From Dryas octopetala (taxonomy: Eukaryota > Streptophyta > Magnoliopsida > Rosales > Rosaceae): a stretch of DNA of 64,000 nt. The first letter of the stretch is position 1. Each line of letters begins with the position of its first letter. The stretch covers positions 19,700,910 through 19,764,909 of the forward strand of contig OY992839.1 of the NCBI GenBank assembly GCA_963921425.1. Direction: 5' to 3'. A program made the position numbers and the translations under genes. A model generated the notes under the pieces. It made no database searches. It had not been told where the DNA came from and worked only from the letters and a program-made list of their open reading frames with translations. Below are positions 46,035 to 58,247 of the stretch, one piece after another.

Positions 46035-46379
46035 AATGCAACTCAGACTTATCAATCAATCACCACCAATATGGGCAATGATCGGTTTGGATTGCATTTA
46101 AAAAACATTATGGGAAATGCTCCTCCTACCTTTCTCTTTTCACCTTTCTCACTCTTCTTTTCCAAATGTAGTTTAAAGTTGAGGAACATTTGTGTAATTC
46201 ACCCTAATTAATAAAATAAAACATTAGTTTAATTATTATTATTATTATTAATATTACATATTATTATAAACATATCATAAACAAAACAAAACAAAAATGA
46301 AACAAAGATTTTTGGACCACCAAAATTCTTAAACTAAGCTCCTAATTACATTCCCATTCTAGCTCTTTCTAACCACTCA
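46035..46379. other. 3' flank of the desaturase gene
   Basis: AT-rich, with an (ATT)n stretch near 46229-46247. It probably holds the 3' untranslated region of the minus-strand desaturase. Confidence 0.5.
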
Positions 46380-47654
46380 CTAATTATTAAACAACGCCAC
46401 CTCCTTATTGAAGATCCAGCTAAACTTCACCCCTTGCGGCTCCATCTTACGCGCTCGCTCATCGGCTCGCTCCTGCAGCTTCCTAATCCTCGGCGGCAAC
46501 CCACACACGAACTCCTGTGCGCGCTTCCCCTCGCCCCTCAACCCCTCCACCTTCTCCAATCCCCACCGTCCGATCAAAAACTCCAAAATATCCGCGTAAT
46601 CGTCCGCCGTGTACACCCCGAGCCGCTGCGCCACCGCTGCAAAGTGCTCGAACAGCCTGGGGTCCTCCCCATCGTACATAAGGTGCGCCGGCATCGTGAT
46701 CTTCTTCCGCATCATGTCCGCGATCGCCTCCATCGCGCCCGTGGGGTCCACTTCCAGAAGCTTCTCCACGATGTTTGCGTAGGCGATCTCGTGGCGCCTC
46801 TCGTCGGACGCAATGGTCCCGCATATGCGCGCCAGCACCGGATCCCCGCTCTCCTTCGCCATCCGTGCCGTGTTGCCGTGCGATACGAACGTCGCTCGCT
46901 CCTGAAACGACGTGTACACGAACCCCAAGTACGGGTTGTTCTCTGTTCCCGGCTCCTGAAATCAAAAGCGATTATTTCAAAAAAGTGCTTTTAGGTAATA
47001 ATGTAAAGAATAATATGGACTTACCATGCCAGCTCCAATAAGGTACTGGATAGTCTTCTCGACCATATTCATATCGACCCGACCCGACAAGTAGAGATAA
47101 GTTCGGAGCAGATCCCCGTGGCGGTTCTCCTCAGCAGTCCAGGCCCTAGTCCATTGGGCCCATGGGCTCTGACTAGCTCCAGTCTCGTCCCTCACTCCGT
47201 CCAGCCCATTTATCATGCTTTGGTAAGTGGGTAGTGCGTCCTCAGTGATCATATCCCCGACTAGCACCACAAAGTACTCGTCGGAGAGCCCGTTGGTGCG
47301 GTCACGTAGTGCCCGCACCTGGTCCAAGAACTCCTCTCTGGGAAGCGTTGGGTCGGGCAGGAACGTGCTGGGCTGCCAGCATTGGGCCACGGGCTTGAGA
47401 AGCGGGAGGATGGATTCGGAGGCCCAGCCCTCTAATGACTTGAAGAGGTCTACTTTTTCGGGTGGTAATGAGTGGGTCTTTTGGCGGGTTCGAGGTGGCA
47501 GTGGAGAAACGGCCATGGCGGAGACTCGGAGTGTCGGCAGCGGAGGCTGGAATCTAGTAGTGGGCTTTGGTGGACTGAGGCGGTGGGAGGTTGGGGTGTG
47601 GCCACGTGAAGCCCATGCAAGAGTTTTGGTGTCCAGGTAGTGTGAGGCTTGCAT
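46380..47654 (-). CDS. Plastid acyl-[acyl-carrier-protein] desaturase (stearoyl-ACP desaturase family)
   Basis: Two exons, 47654-47025 and 46955-46380, encode 401 residues. The family is a soluble plastid diiron enzyme that puts a cis double bond into stearoyl- or palmitoyl-ACP using ferredoxin and oxygen. The N-terminal ~33-45 residues are Ser/Thr/Arg-rich like a transit peptide. All six metal ligands of the castor enzyme are present at a constant offset of 33: E138, E176, H179 (EENRH), E229, E262, H265 (DERRHE). The start is the ATG at 47654; an open frame seven codons longer begins with GTG and is not preferred. The coding region is GC-rich compared with surrounding DNA. Substrate length and double-bond position cannot be decided from these motifs. 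The gene looks intact. Confidence 0.95.
46956..47024 (-). other. Short intron of the desaturase gene
   Basis: A 69-bp intron with GTAAGT donor and TTTCAG acceptor lies between the GAGM and [10 protein letters not shown] codons, in phase 0. It is near the minimum size of plant introns. Confidence 0.9.
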
Positions 47655-47728
47655 GATTCCAGGAGTGTTTTGCACTGTGCAGTTGGACGCTCTTTGTCAC
47701 TCACCACTCCACTGTGCAGTGTGGCTTC

Positions 47729-47737
47729 TTATTTATA
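47729..47737 (-). promoter_or_regulatory. TATA box of the desaturase gene
   Basis: TATAAATAA on the minus strand, ~75 bp upstream of the ATG. Between them lie two copies of the near-palindrome CACTGTGCAGT (about 47673-47684 and 47710-47720), whose role is unknown. Confidence 0.6.
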
Positions 47738-47738
47738 A

Positions 47739-49598
47739 CAACAGATATTAGAAACTTGACCTTCGTTTTCACTATAATAACCATTTTGCCATTTTTGTTT
47801 GATGATCGATGTTCACAAAAAAATTGAAAAACAAAAATGTAGGGAAGAATGAAATATTTTCTTTTGGGCAATAAGGAAGAAAGAAATTTGAAATGGTATT
47901 TTCTATTGACTTTTCTGGGACTAACTTTTTACGCACTTAAGCTCCAGTCCTAGAAAAGTGGATATATTTGATAAAAAAAACAAGGTTTTGGAAAGAAAAA
48001 TGGGAAAAGGGTATTAATGTCATTTGAAAATTCGGGCAAAACTGTACGCAGTAAGTGGGGGGGTTCGCAAAATCAAGGGGTGCAGTGGTTTTGACAAAAA
48101 GGCAAGGTCTGGTTTTCTGTGGGTTTAAAGCAAACAAGTGTCAACTGGTCAAGGTCTAAGTGCTTTGGTTTGGGTTGGTGTTTGAAATGGTAATCGACAG
48201 CACATTGCTTGCTTTGGTACCATCGAAATTTTGATTTTCTTTGCCTAATTCTTAATTAATTAAGTTAACATATCCCAGCCTAGAGAATCTGACTCTCTGT
48301 CATCAGTACTTCAGAGATTTTTTTATTCCTTTTTCAATGTTATTTAATTGAATTGTTATGTAACTTATGTGCAACTATCATGATTAATCAACATATCTAT
48401 CCCCAACAACTTTTTGTATTATTAATATACAATTTTATTCTATTGTGAAATGATTATTAAGGACATATCATCTAAAAAAAACATATCACTTCAACTATAC
48501 CCAACACCATCAATACACCCAATATCACCCTTTTTCTACACCCACCATCTCTGCTCACACTCTCTACCCTTTTTTGTTTTTGGGTTGTTTTGATTTGTAG
48601 CTCCAATCTTGTTTTCTAGTTTTTTAATGTGAAACTAAGGTCCTTTATAATGATTTTAAGAGTTAGAAATATATTCAAAGTGTTAGAATTGGATGAAAGT
48701 GAGTTGAATTTTCGAAATTAAAACTTTGCATTTTCCTGGAAAAACAGGACAGTTTCATTTACCCTTCTTTGCGGTCTTATATCTTAAGATTTAGAACTCC
48801 TTTTTTAAATCTAAAAGTATGGTTGAAAAGATGGTGTTACAAGATTTAAAACGAGTATAAGTTTGTTCAGTTTCGTTAAGATTTGCTAGGTTAAAATCAG
48901 GACCAAAGTTACAAGAAAAATTTGGTAAAACTGGAAAAAATTCTAGAAAAATGAAGGAGATGATGAACAGTACTGTTCAGGACATGGAAAATTGAAGGAG
49001 ACGATGAAGCACCGAACGTCACTGGCTTGTTCGGTCGTTCACCACATCTTAAGAAGTGTTTGGTAAACTAGTATCGAACAAAACCTGAACACCTCTTCCC
49101 ATTTTTTTCAATTTTCACAACAAATCTTCCAATTTTGTTTAATTTCACAACAAATCTAAGCCCAAACTGAAACAAAATCTAACAAAACTAAATAACTCAT
49201 GCCAAATTTATGGAAAACCCATACATCCTAAATCTAATATGCATAATACCAAAAATTGGGAAGGTGCTGCCAAACTGGGTTCTTCGGTGTGGGGTCGCCG
49301 TTGTGGGTGCCAGGTGGGGTGTGGGTCCCAGGGTGGTTTAGGGTGGTGATGGTGTTGGGGATAGGTTTTGTAAGTTGGGTAAAGAGAGTAGAATTAAGGT
49401 TTTATGTTGGGTGTTTGTGTTAAGGGTAATTTTGAAAATTATATTGGGTGTAGAAATAAATTTATAAAATTTGAAACTTTTTGTTGGGTGTACAAATTGT
49501 GTTGGGGATGTAAATATAAAAATTGGATCTGAATAGAAGCACCCTTAATCAAATTGAGAGAATAAACCTACTTGGTCCCATTGATTAAGTGTTGATCA
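47739..49598. other. Intergenic DNA
   Basis: No gene recognised. Short mirrored words around 48495-48535 (TACACCCAACACCATCAATA) and 49435-49500 (TGTTGGGTGTACAAATTG) suggest a decayed inverted-repeat element of ~1 kb, but the arms are weak. Confidence 0.4.
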
Positions 49599-50243
49599 GG
49601 TCCTATCTTGAATGTTCCAAGAGATTAATGTCGCTAATCAAGCATTAATCCCCCAAGATACCTAAGATAGGTTGAGTATTTTAAATTAAATGGACCGGGT
49701 TGAATCAGAGATAATAAATAGCGGAAAACATGTACAGTAAAAATAATACTTTTTTTATAAAACCAACCCCCAAGTTACGGTAGTTTATTGCAACCTTGAA
49801 GAATTATATAGTTAAATTCGAAATACATAGCAAGAATAGAATAAAGGTTTCAAAACTACAAAAACGTATAATCAAAGTGAATAACTCAAATCCATCTCCA
49901 ATCAATGGAGAAAAATCATTCAAAACATACTCGATACAAGAAAATAATTAAATGACATCATCAAATGAATTTAGAAAGTTGACAAGTCTCAAGATATTAC
50001 TATGCTCGACTCTCGTCCAAGTTCGTCTTTTTACCATACTCGTACTTATAAAAACATCTAATAAATAAAGAACACAAAAACAATGTAGAGGGTAAGCATC
50101 TCATACGATTATAGCTTTCCTCAAGGGACCCTGCTAGGTTTGGAAAACCACAAAACCATTCCTAGTAAAAAACATAGTGTAAATCCTTTTTCGTTGGATT
50201 CTTAAATCATCCAAAACAAGTTCTTCAAATATTTCCTTTCAGA
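49599..50243 (-). repeat. Partial LTR copy
   Basis: Shares long runs with 53055-53688, for example CCAAGAGATTAATGTC and GGAAAACATGT...AGTAAAAATA. Both boundaries are truncations. Confidence 0.8.
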
Positions 50244-51369
50244 TATCACAATCACATCCAATCTATACTTTCCTTTTATTGGAAGTGTCACTTTGACAAC
50301 TCCACGTACTCAAGAAGATCGTTACATGCAATCCATGTGATTATCCAAGGTAGAAACATATCGTCTCCCAAGTGACGTTCACTTCCAAGTGAGTATTTCC
50401 AAACTCATATAAATTTTTTTTCCTCAAATAGTCATTTGACGGTAACAAAATCACAAATCAACTTTCGAAAAGTTTTTAAATCCAACGATACATTAGATCC
50501 TTGTTTCCGAAACAGTAAATCTAATTCGCAAGTCATCATTCCTAAAGTAAAACTTAAGAGATCACTCAATTCAAGAATCCATGAAAACATTCCCAAAACA
50601 AACGTCTTCCTTTCACATGTCAAGTCTTTCTGTACTTCCAGGCGATTCTCAAATAAGCATACGATCTTTTTCAACTTAGTAACATAATCCATTATGTGAA
50701 ATCATCTCTTTATGTCATAGTCAATCATCTAGAGTCTCATTATAACAATTTTTGAAAAATGTTACGGGAAGTATCAAACCAAAGACATCTTCGTTGATCA
50801 GGCGAAGAGTCTACGTAATCTCCTGTTAATCAATCTCATAACGGCTTTAATATAAAAACATGAGAGCTCTAATGAATTGATTATAACGACATAAGAGATA
50901 TTCTTTATAAGAAATTAACATTTAAAATCACAAAGTCACAATGACGAATATCAAACAAGCAATAGTTACAATCACATTCACATTCAAACTCTTGTTTTGG
51001 GTGACAAATTTTTATAGTGTTTCCAATACATGTCCATTACCCTTTTCAATTGCAATGTTCTTCAGTTCTTGTAATTCTTTCAAAACTCTTGTAGGTACTT
51101 CAAGCATTCCAAGTAATCAACTTGCAATTCTTAACGTGAGAATTTATCCAATTACTAGTGAAGCCTTAAAGAAACAATTTCAACTTGTATAAGATATCAC
51201 CAACTCAATTTCATCTTATTCCTTGATACGGACAACACCACAAATCAAACAAGCATAAAACAATCAAACAGATGCAAATGAAACCAATAAAATTTCAACT
51301 TAAAGGTGCAAACTCATTTCAAGTGTGGTTCACGTCCTTAGATTGCTTCTCTTTCACGAACATTCTCTT
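50244..51369 (-). other. Unassigned interior of the gypsy element
   Basis: Probably decayed internal sequence. No domain recognised in any frame. Confidence 0.35.
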
Positions 51370-52440
51370 TGTCTCAACAACGGGTGCTTATCCTTGACCA
51401 TCTTGATTGTCCTCTTGCTTCTCCTCATCTTGAAGTTGATTATCCATGGTTGCTCTTGCTCTATACAGACACTTGCTTTCAAAATGTCCACTTTCCTTAC
51501 AACAAAAACATAATCTCTCTTTCTTGGTATTTCCAACCAACTTCTTTTCCTGCAAAAATCTCTCATAATGGTGTTTCTCTAGCCAAAATTGCTTCTACTA
51601 ACTCCAAGTATGACAACAGTCATGCTCCAACTAAGTACTTTCAAATTGCATTCCCCAAACCTTGAGTGAACTCGACTACTTTCAGTACATTCTTAGTTCT
51701 CCACCAACTACATGATTTCATGTCTTACTCCACAAGTCCTTAAGTAAACTTAATTGTATCCAAGCATCAAAACATTGGTCAATATCAGTGTATGTGGAAA
51801 ATAGACCAAACAGTTCAAACGAGCTTTCATCTAACTTACTTTACTTTTCACAACCAAAACAAAGTATGCATTGGAAGTACTTGCTTTGAGAATGCCTGAG
51901 ATCTCAACGCTCATCGCGAGTGTGTCAAAGTCTTATATTCCTTCAAAACAAATACATCGTGCAACCTAATTTCGAAGTACAATAAGTATTGACTCCTTAA
52001 CCAAACATCACAATTAGCTTAATCATAAATCGAGTGAGCTAAATAACTTCTATCTCATCCTATTTCAGTCTCCAAAATCGTAGACAAAAAGCAATTGATA
52101 AGCAACTGTTCAAACTTCTCCCAAGTCGACTATGCTCCAATCCTTTGAGTGCATTCAGATGTCCACCAAGCTCTTGCCTCTCCTTTGAGGAGGTGAGTTA
52201 CCATCCTCACTCTATACTCGGGTGGTACCTTCAGAAACTCAAATCTTTCTTGAATATTTTCGATCTAATCTTACAGACTTTCCTTCTCGGAGATTCCTTA
52301 AAACTCATGGATGTCAGCTCTATAAAAGTCATCAAAATACTTAGCTTACCGCTTATATTCTTGTTCCTTAAGAGTCTTTCAAAATCCAATTTGATCTTCC
52401 AATTAACATTGGTCTAGATTGTTCATAGGCTGAGCATAGT
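51370..52440 (-). pseudogene. Gypsy gag remnant
   Basis: The minus-strand reading near 52250-52140 gives FLKVPPEYRVRMVTHLL followed by KGEARAWWTSE, and then TWEKFEQLL, the retrotransposon gag core. At 51540-51440 lies a zinc-knuckle-like CFCCKESGHFESKC. Stops and frame changes interrupt both. Confidence 0.75.
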
Positions 52441-53000
52441 TGAGAGGTCGAGACAACATCTTGTCAACTGGATTAACCGAACATGAAGGAATAATAATCA
52501 TGTCAATGAACCGAGTCTGAAGAAACAAATCAACTCGCATTCAAGAGATGGACTCCAAAACTTTGTAGAAACATCGTTCAATCCACAATTTAAAATAAGA
52601 TTTCTGAATTTGTAGTAAAGAACTCTGGTTTAACTCTCAACAATCCTCTTGAAAACCGAATGGTAATCCTCAAGAGATTTCAAAATAGAAAATAAAATAT
52701 TTAAAATTATTTAAGAGGATAAAACACTCTTTTAAACACTAGCATTTTAAAACGAAAATTCCTACAAAATTCTTTCCAAAATAGGGAAACTTTAACAAAA
52801 ATTTCGAAGATAAAATACTTTTATAAGACATTTATTGAAAATAATAAGTATTTCAAAATAAGAACTATTTGAACATACTTCTCCAGAATTTCGAAATTTA
52901 GCCTTTGAGAAAACAAACTTACAAAAGTCAAATATAAATTTCACAAAACAAAAGATAACCGTTTGTAAACAAAACAGTTTTGAAAACCTTTTAAAATCAT
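52441..53000 (-). other. Leader region between PBS and gag of the gypsy element
   Basis: AT-rich untranslated leader with no coding domain seen. Confidence 0.4.
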
Positions 53001-53013
53001 TGTTCTGATACCA
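53001..53013 (-). other. Primer-binding site of the minus-strand gypsy element
   Basis: Minus-strand TGGTATCAGAACA, seven bases from the LTR end, fits initiator tRNA-Met priming with a mismatch at the end. Confidence 0.8.
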
Positions 53014-53020
53014 CTTTAAT

Positions 53021-55794
53021 TGTCACACCCCGAACCCCGGGTATGCAACAGATGCACCTATCTTGAATGTCCCAAGAGATTAATGTCATTAATCAAACAT
53101 TAATTTCCCAAGATACCCAAGATAGGTTGAGCATTTTAAATTAAATGGACCGGGTTAGATCAAAGATAATAAATAGCGGAAAACATGTGAAGTAAAAATA
53201 AAACTTCTTTATAAAACCAACCCCTAAGGTTACGGTAGTTCATTGCAACCTTGAAGAATTATATAAATTTGAAATACATAGCAAGCATAGAATAAAGGTT
53301 TCAAAACTACACAAACGTATAATCAAAGTGAATAACTCAAATTCATCTCCAATCAATGGAGGAAAATCATTCAAAACATATTTGATATGAGAAAATAATT
53401 AAATGACATCACCAAACGAATCCAGAAAGTTGACAAGTCTCAAGATGCTACTCTACTCAACCATCATCCAAGTTCGTATGTTTACCATGCTCGTACCTAT
53501 AAAAACATCTAATAAATAAGGAATACAAAAACAATGTAGGGGTAAACATCTCATACGATCATAGCTTCCCTTAGGGGACCCAGCTAGGTTTGAAAACCAT
53601 GAAACCATAACTAGTGAAAAACACAGTATAAATCCTTTTCCATTGGATTCTTAAATCATCCAAAATAAGTTCTTCAAATATTTCCTTTGAAATCACTTAC
53701 AAAACATTTGTGACTCGGATGTACAGCAATATGGCAAACATGCATAATAATCCATAGATAACAATAAAACAAATGGTCGATACACATTAAGTATGACTAT
53801 GACCAACTATTCAAAGAGAATAGCATCCATAGCGAGAGTGCCCTGGTAAATAGAAATAGAAACTCGCAGTTGAGAAACCGTATTTACTACCACCTGATAA
53901 ACCATGTGTCCACGCTTCGCACAAGCACACGTAGCCACGTATTGACTTGACTAAGCTCCCCATAATATACTAATAAATTCTTCTGGAAAGTTTAGAGATT
54001 TGAACCTAAGGTCACGTACTGCGCTACCCAAACTCTCAGACCAATCATACAAATATAGCATGTTATAATAATTTAAAAATACAAACACACACAAAGTCCA
54101 TAGTTAGGAATGTAGGATAAATCCCCCTACCTGAAATCTAATGTTCTTCAAGTATTCTCTTACATAGCCTATGCATCCCCATCCGTCTCGAATTCATCGC
54201 CTTCCTGTCACGTCACAAAGAAATCATTCGGTAACTAGTGTTCCTAGTGTTCGACAATACGACAACTTAGTCAAAAGTTAAGTTTAACACAATCTCGTTA
54301 TGACTCATCCCTTTACATCACACGTCCCTAAATACTCTAGCCCTAAGTGGACTAAACTCTACTCTTTAAGGTTTCTAAGTTTCAAGTTAATTTTAAAGTC
54401 AAACTACTTGACTAATTGTCTTGGTTTAAAGTAATTCTACAAATTAATTTAGGTTAGAATAAATCAAACCTAAGTATTATCCAAGTATTTAATTAATTAG
54501 TATTTCTCCAAAATATTCCACTAATAATTAAGCTTGAATAATAGCTTAAATCTAATTTAATCTCTACAAGTTAATAACCTTTAAATAATTTTTCAAATTA
54601 AAGTTACAACTAATCATGCTTAATTAAACAAATAGATTAAGCAATTAGATCTCAATCCCAAATAAACCTAGGCATGCTTAATTAATAAATAAATCATACT
54701 TAATTAATTTAATCATGCAACCCAATATTAAAGCTTAAGAAAAATAAATAAAAGACTTACCCGGTTATAGATTTCCAAAGCTAGACTCCACTCCTAATGG
54801 ACTCTTCTAAACTTGGGTCTTCTCCTCCAAGAGAAGGCCTCAAAATGTTTTACTATGAGGGAGCTTCTAAAAAATATAATCTTGCTCCAAAATAGAAAGA
54901 ATAATAACTTTTCTAGAGAGAAAGAGAAACCAAAGTTAGAGTGAGAAGCTCTCAAACTCTATTTGGTGGTGTAAGTGAAAATGAGGTACAATGATCTTTA
55001 TTTATAAGCACAAGGGGGTGAGAAGAAGTTGTAGGTTTTCAATGTGGGATATGATGCTCAAAAGTGTCAAAAACAAGGGAAAAACACACAAGAATCACGA
55101 GTTGGGTCAACACAAGCTGGCGGGTCACCCGATTTGTGAGAGAAAACGAGCCGGGTTACCCGGCTACTGTACACACAGATCAGGAGAAAGAAAGGCTGGG
55201 TTTGACCAGTCTTCACATGAAATGGACGCTTCGAATTAAAAGCCTTTAATGAGGCGCAATGGCCTTGATTAAAACACCGGAACTAATCGGATGCAGCGTG
55301 AGCTCACTTGCTGGTACCTCGTCAGCCTTAGTGGACCAGTCGCGTTGCGACACGTGTCGTGTGTCAGTCCAGTCAGCAACAATTTCACTTTTAATTCTTT
55401 TTCCTATTTTTCATATTTCTCCAAATTTCGTTAATTCACCAAAAATAGCTTGGGACTTCGAATAATTCCCCGAAAAATTCTACGGACTCGTAATGATGAA
55501 GACTAATTTCCTATAGCCTTAAAATTGTCAAATCACTTCCAGAAAAATTATGAAAATTCCTCCTCTCATTTTTTAATTTTGAAAAATGAAAACAAATAAA
55601 ATAATTACCAAACTCTTAAATTTCCTTTTTCAAGAATTCACTTTCACACAACTAAACTCCAAATCCACGACCAAAGGTCTAAGTTAGTTAAAACAAAATC
55701 AAGGAAAACTTTAATTCCTTTAAACAAACCTTAAGAACAAGGTTAAGAGCTTAAGTAACGAAATTAACATAAGACGAAAATTCAAGGTGTTACA
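53021..55794 (-). repeat. 5' LTR of the minus-strand gypsy element
   Basis: On the minus strand it starts TGTAACACC and ends GGTGTGACA, which are inverted termini. Its length is similar to the LTRs of the TGTAACG family but the body differs. The open frames at 54991-55465 have no domain. Confidence 0.8.
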
Positions 55795-56265
55795 CCGGTG
55801 GTCTCGGCTTGGCTGGGTTCGCCTGTGACCACCGCTGGACTGAGAAACCAAGAGACAGTGCAGAGAGAGTCGAGGAAAGAGAAGAGAGAAAAGAGAAAAG
55901 ATAGGAGGGTCTGGGTCTGTGCGTGAGTGAGAGAGAATCAGAATAAATTCTAATTTGGTCCCTTGTAGAAAAAATCCTTAGGGTGCGAAAAGACAAATTT
56001 GCCCTTACACTTTAATCGTCCGTAAAACTCAAACCACAACTCCGATTAACGAACCGTTCACACCTATGCGTTCGTGAATTCAAGACCTTTCCAACAAGCC
56101 CAAACTCAAAGTCAAACCAATAAACAAAAAAGTCAATCTTTTTGTCAAACTAATTTTAAAACAAAATTTTAAAATTAACCCAAAACTTTTTATTTCTCAA
56201 ATCAATTCCCAAAATCTTTAAAATACTTTTTCAAAATAAAACTTCAAAAAATACGGGTTCTCACA
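55795..56265 (-). repeat. Fragment of another LTR family
   Basis: The minus strand starts TGTGAGAACCCGTA at 56265, a common gypsy LTR start, and carries words shared with the TGTAACG family (AAAGTTGAC-like, CTTTGAGTTTGGGC). It stops where the 2.77-kb LTR begins, so the gypsy element probably inserted into it. Confidence 0.6.
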
Positions 56266-56442
56266 ATTTAAAACAAAACATTTTAAACCCGATAAACTTT
56301 AAATAATGTTAAATCAATTTCGGTGAAAACGCCGATTGCATTCTCATAGTGTAAGTTATTATAGCTTTTTTAAAAAATTTTAACTTATTCTTTAAAAAGT
56401 TTATTGTACTAAGGTTTTTTTTCCTTAAATTAAATGCTCTAG

Positions 56443-57775
56443 GTTGCTGGTGGTAGTAGGGTTATCAAATACACCAAGGGTGTATTTGATATTGGTATGA
56501 GCTCAGCTTATACTATTGTCTTACATGCATGCCCATATAGAGGACGACGTATATTTGTTTCCGTCGTCATATCATCTTTTTAGCAAAGCAGAGTTTCCAT
56601 ACGAATGGTATGGAACATTTGGAGCTGATAGAAGCGGGTTCTTTGCACGGGTCGACGACCAAACTACACTCCCAAATGGCAGGAAGATCTTATTCAACGA
56701 GCGTGTAGACATGACGTTGAGGAATTGGGCTAAAGGCCGAAAGAATTTGTTTGAAAATGAGAGTTTGAAAGAGGAGGCACAGTTAATCCTCAGGTTAGTT
56801 AATTTTGAGTTAATACTTGATATAGTTTTTTAAACTTATTATTTAATTAGTTTATCGTATATGTGTATCATTTTTTGATATTTTTTATTTTCCTTGTATA
56901 GAGATTTGCTGGAATTTTTTTTCTATGTGAGGACTGATTATCATCTAGGTTATATCAATTTTAATGAAGATAGTATATTCTTAGTAAATGGAAGAATCAA
57001 AGTGGTTACTTTGTTGAAGAAAGACTTCATTGATTTTGGTGATGCGCGTTATCAAGAAGATGATTTTGATAGTCTTGTGCAGTTGTATGAGGGACTATTT
57101 GAGTCTCATGGTGAGTTTATGCCCTTTGAACTGTGGCATATGTGTCATACCATGAAGTCAACGTGAGTTACTTTACCAATTAATTTAATATTTGTTCCAA
57201 TATTTATATCCCAAAATTTGATTATTTTTCTTCTTTATTACATGTCTTTGGAATTATTATATTATCACCCGGTCTTTTTGAGCCATGAAGAATGGAATGC
57301 TTACCGTTTGTGGCAATTTACAAATGTTGAGGATAGATTTTCACCACTGTAATCGGTTGTGAATTTAGAATTGGATGTTTTACTTAATTCTTGGAAGTTA
57401 AATAATATAGCCTGGAGGAGGAACCTGCAAAGGGATGTGCTTCCAAAAGCAAAGGCTGATTGGTCAAATTACGTAACTGGCTACCACTCGTCATATCCAT
57501 CAAATATTGCCTTCAGTTTTTACAAATTGAGCCGTAATGCCGTAGCACACGCCATGGATAGGGTAATATAATTTTTATTTTTTTATTTTTTATAGCTTTA
57601 GTGTGTTTTTTTAATTGGCTTCACTAAAGTTTTCATTTTAATTTTTGTCTATTTGTTTTAGGCTGGTCTTTCTCAAGAAGAAATGGACCGTGGACTAACA
57701 GAAGCTTATCCAGGCTATCTGCCAGTTTTGTATGAGTTCTACAATAAACTCTTCCCAAATAGAATTCTTCGATAA
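56443..57775 (+). pseudogene. Copy A: pseudokinase plus KEN RNase-like gene (IRE1/RNase L-like), broken
   Basis: Four exons can be placed: 56443-56793, 56902-57162, 57244-57562 and 57662-57775. The first two resemble a kinase: ILFNERVDMTLRNW like a hinge, then RDLLEFFFYVRTDYH and NFNEDSIFLVNGRIKV like a catalytic loop in which the HRD Asp and following Lys are lost and DFG is absent. The last two resemble the KEN domain of IRE1 and RNase L. Codons 57494 (Tyr), 57533 (Arg), 57536 (Asn) and 57548 (His) have the Y-x12-R-N-x3-H spacing of the yeast IRE1 RNase residues, and the end (GYLPVLYEFYNKLF) fits the KEN terminus. Defects are a ~4-bp insertion near 56525, loss of the acceptor before 57244 (CAT for CAG), and TAA at 57350. 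Upstream exons are missing. Homology is inferred from pattern, not search. Confidence 0.55.
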
Positions 57776-58145
57776 ACTTACACGCCGACTTAAAAATTAG
57801 GTAAAATTTTATTGTCTTTTCCTTTGTTTTTTAATTGTGGGGGCTAGGGTTTGGTTATATTTTTCCTCTCTATCTCTCTCTATTCTTCATTTTCAATGCC
57901 TTGGATGTATGTCTGATTGAGCAACCTATTGAAAGCCATTGAATTGGGCTAGGGATCCTTCCCCATAATTTAATCTGTTGTTATTTTGCATTGTGCAGGT
58001 AATTGAGTCTTAAAAGTTAAAACTATACAAAGAAGGTTGTCTTGAACTATTTGTTCCCTATAATATATTGCTCATTTCTCAATTTAATGAACTGATACAG
58101 TACTTGCTACTTGCATAGTACTGTATAGTTAGTATATATATATCA
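57776..58145 (+). other. 3' flank of copy A
   Basis: Non-coding; includes AT-rich and (TA)n text near 58134. It may hold the old 3' untranslated region. The next copy begins beyond the CACTA end at 58202. Confidence 0.45.
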
Positions 58146-58202
58146 TCCATTTTGACTATAGTTAGTCCACGACTGATATCTATCGACATTTTTGTTGTAG
58201 TG
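58146..58202. mobile_element. CACTA right-end fragment before copy B
   Basis: Contains GTCCACGACTGATATCTATC and ends CATTTTTGTTGTAGTG, identical to the right ends at 59078 and 59947. The left part of the element is missing. Confidence 0.7.
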
Positions 58203-58247
58203 GTACGTACTAAGGTTTTTTTTTTTTCCTTAAACTAAATGCTCTAG

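Larger units (their letters stand above)
49599..55794 (-). mobile_element. Degenerate Ty3/gypsy element on the minus strand
   Basis: Read on the minus strand, a 2774-bp LTR (55794 to 53021) is followed by a primer-binding site, a decayed gag region and, after a large deletion, a partial second LTR (about 50243 to 49599) matching 53688 to about 53055. No protease, reverse transcriptase or integrase was recognised. The second LTR lacks its first ~20-35 bp and everything beyond 50243, so the element cannot have a normal 3' end. Confidence 0.75.

Noticed and set aside
46434..47640. Plus-strand open frames opposite the desaturase
   Set aside because: Shadows of a GC-rich coding region; all diiron motifs are on the minus strand.
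47655..47675. Upstream start for the desaturase
   Set aside because: The extension starts with GTG; the first ATG is at 47654.
52145..52417. Plus-strand open frame
   Set aside because: Overlaps the minus-strand gypsy gag reading, which has recognisable motifs.
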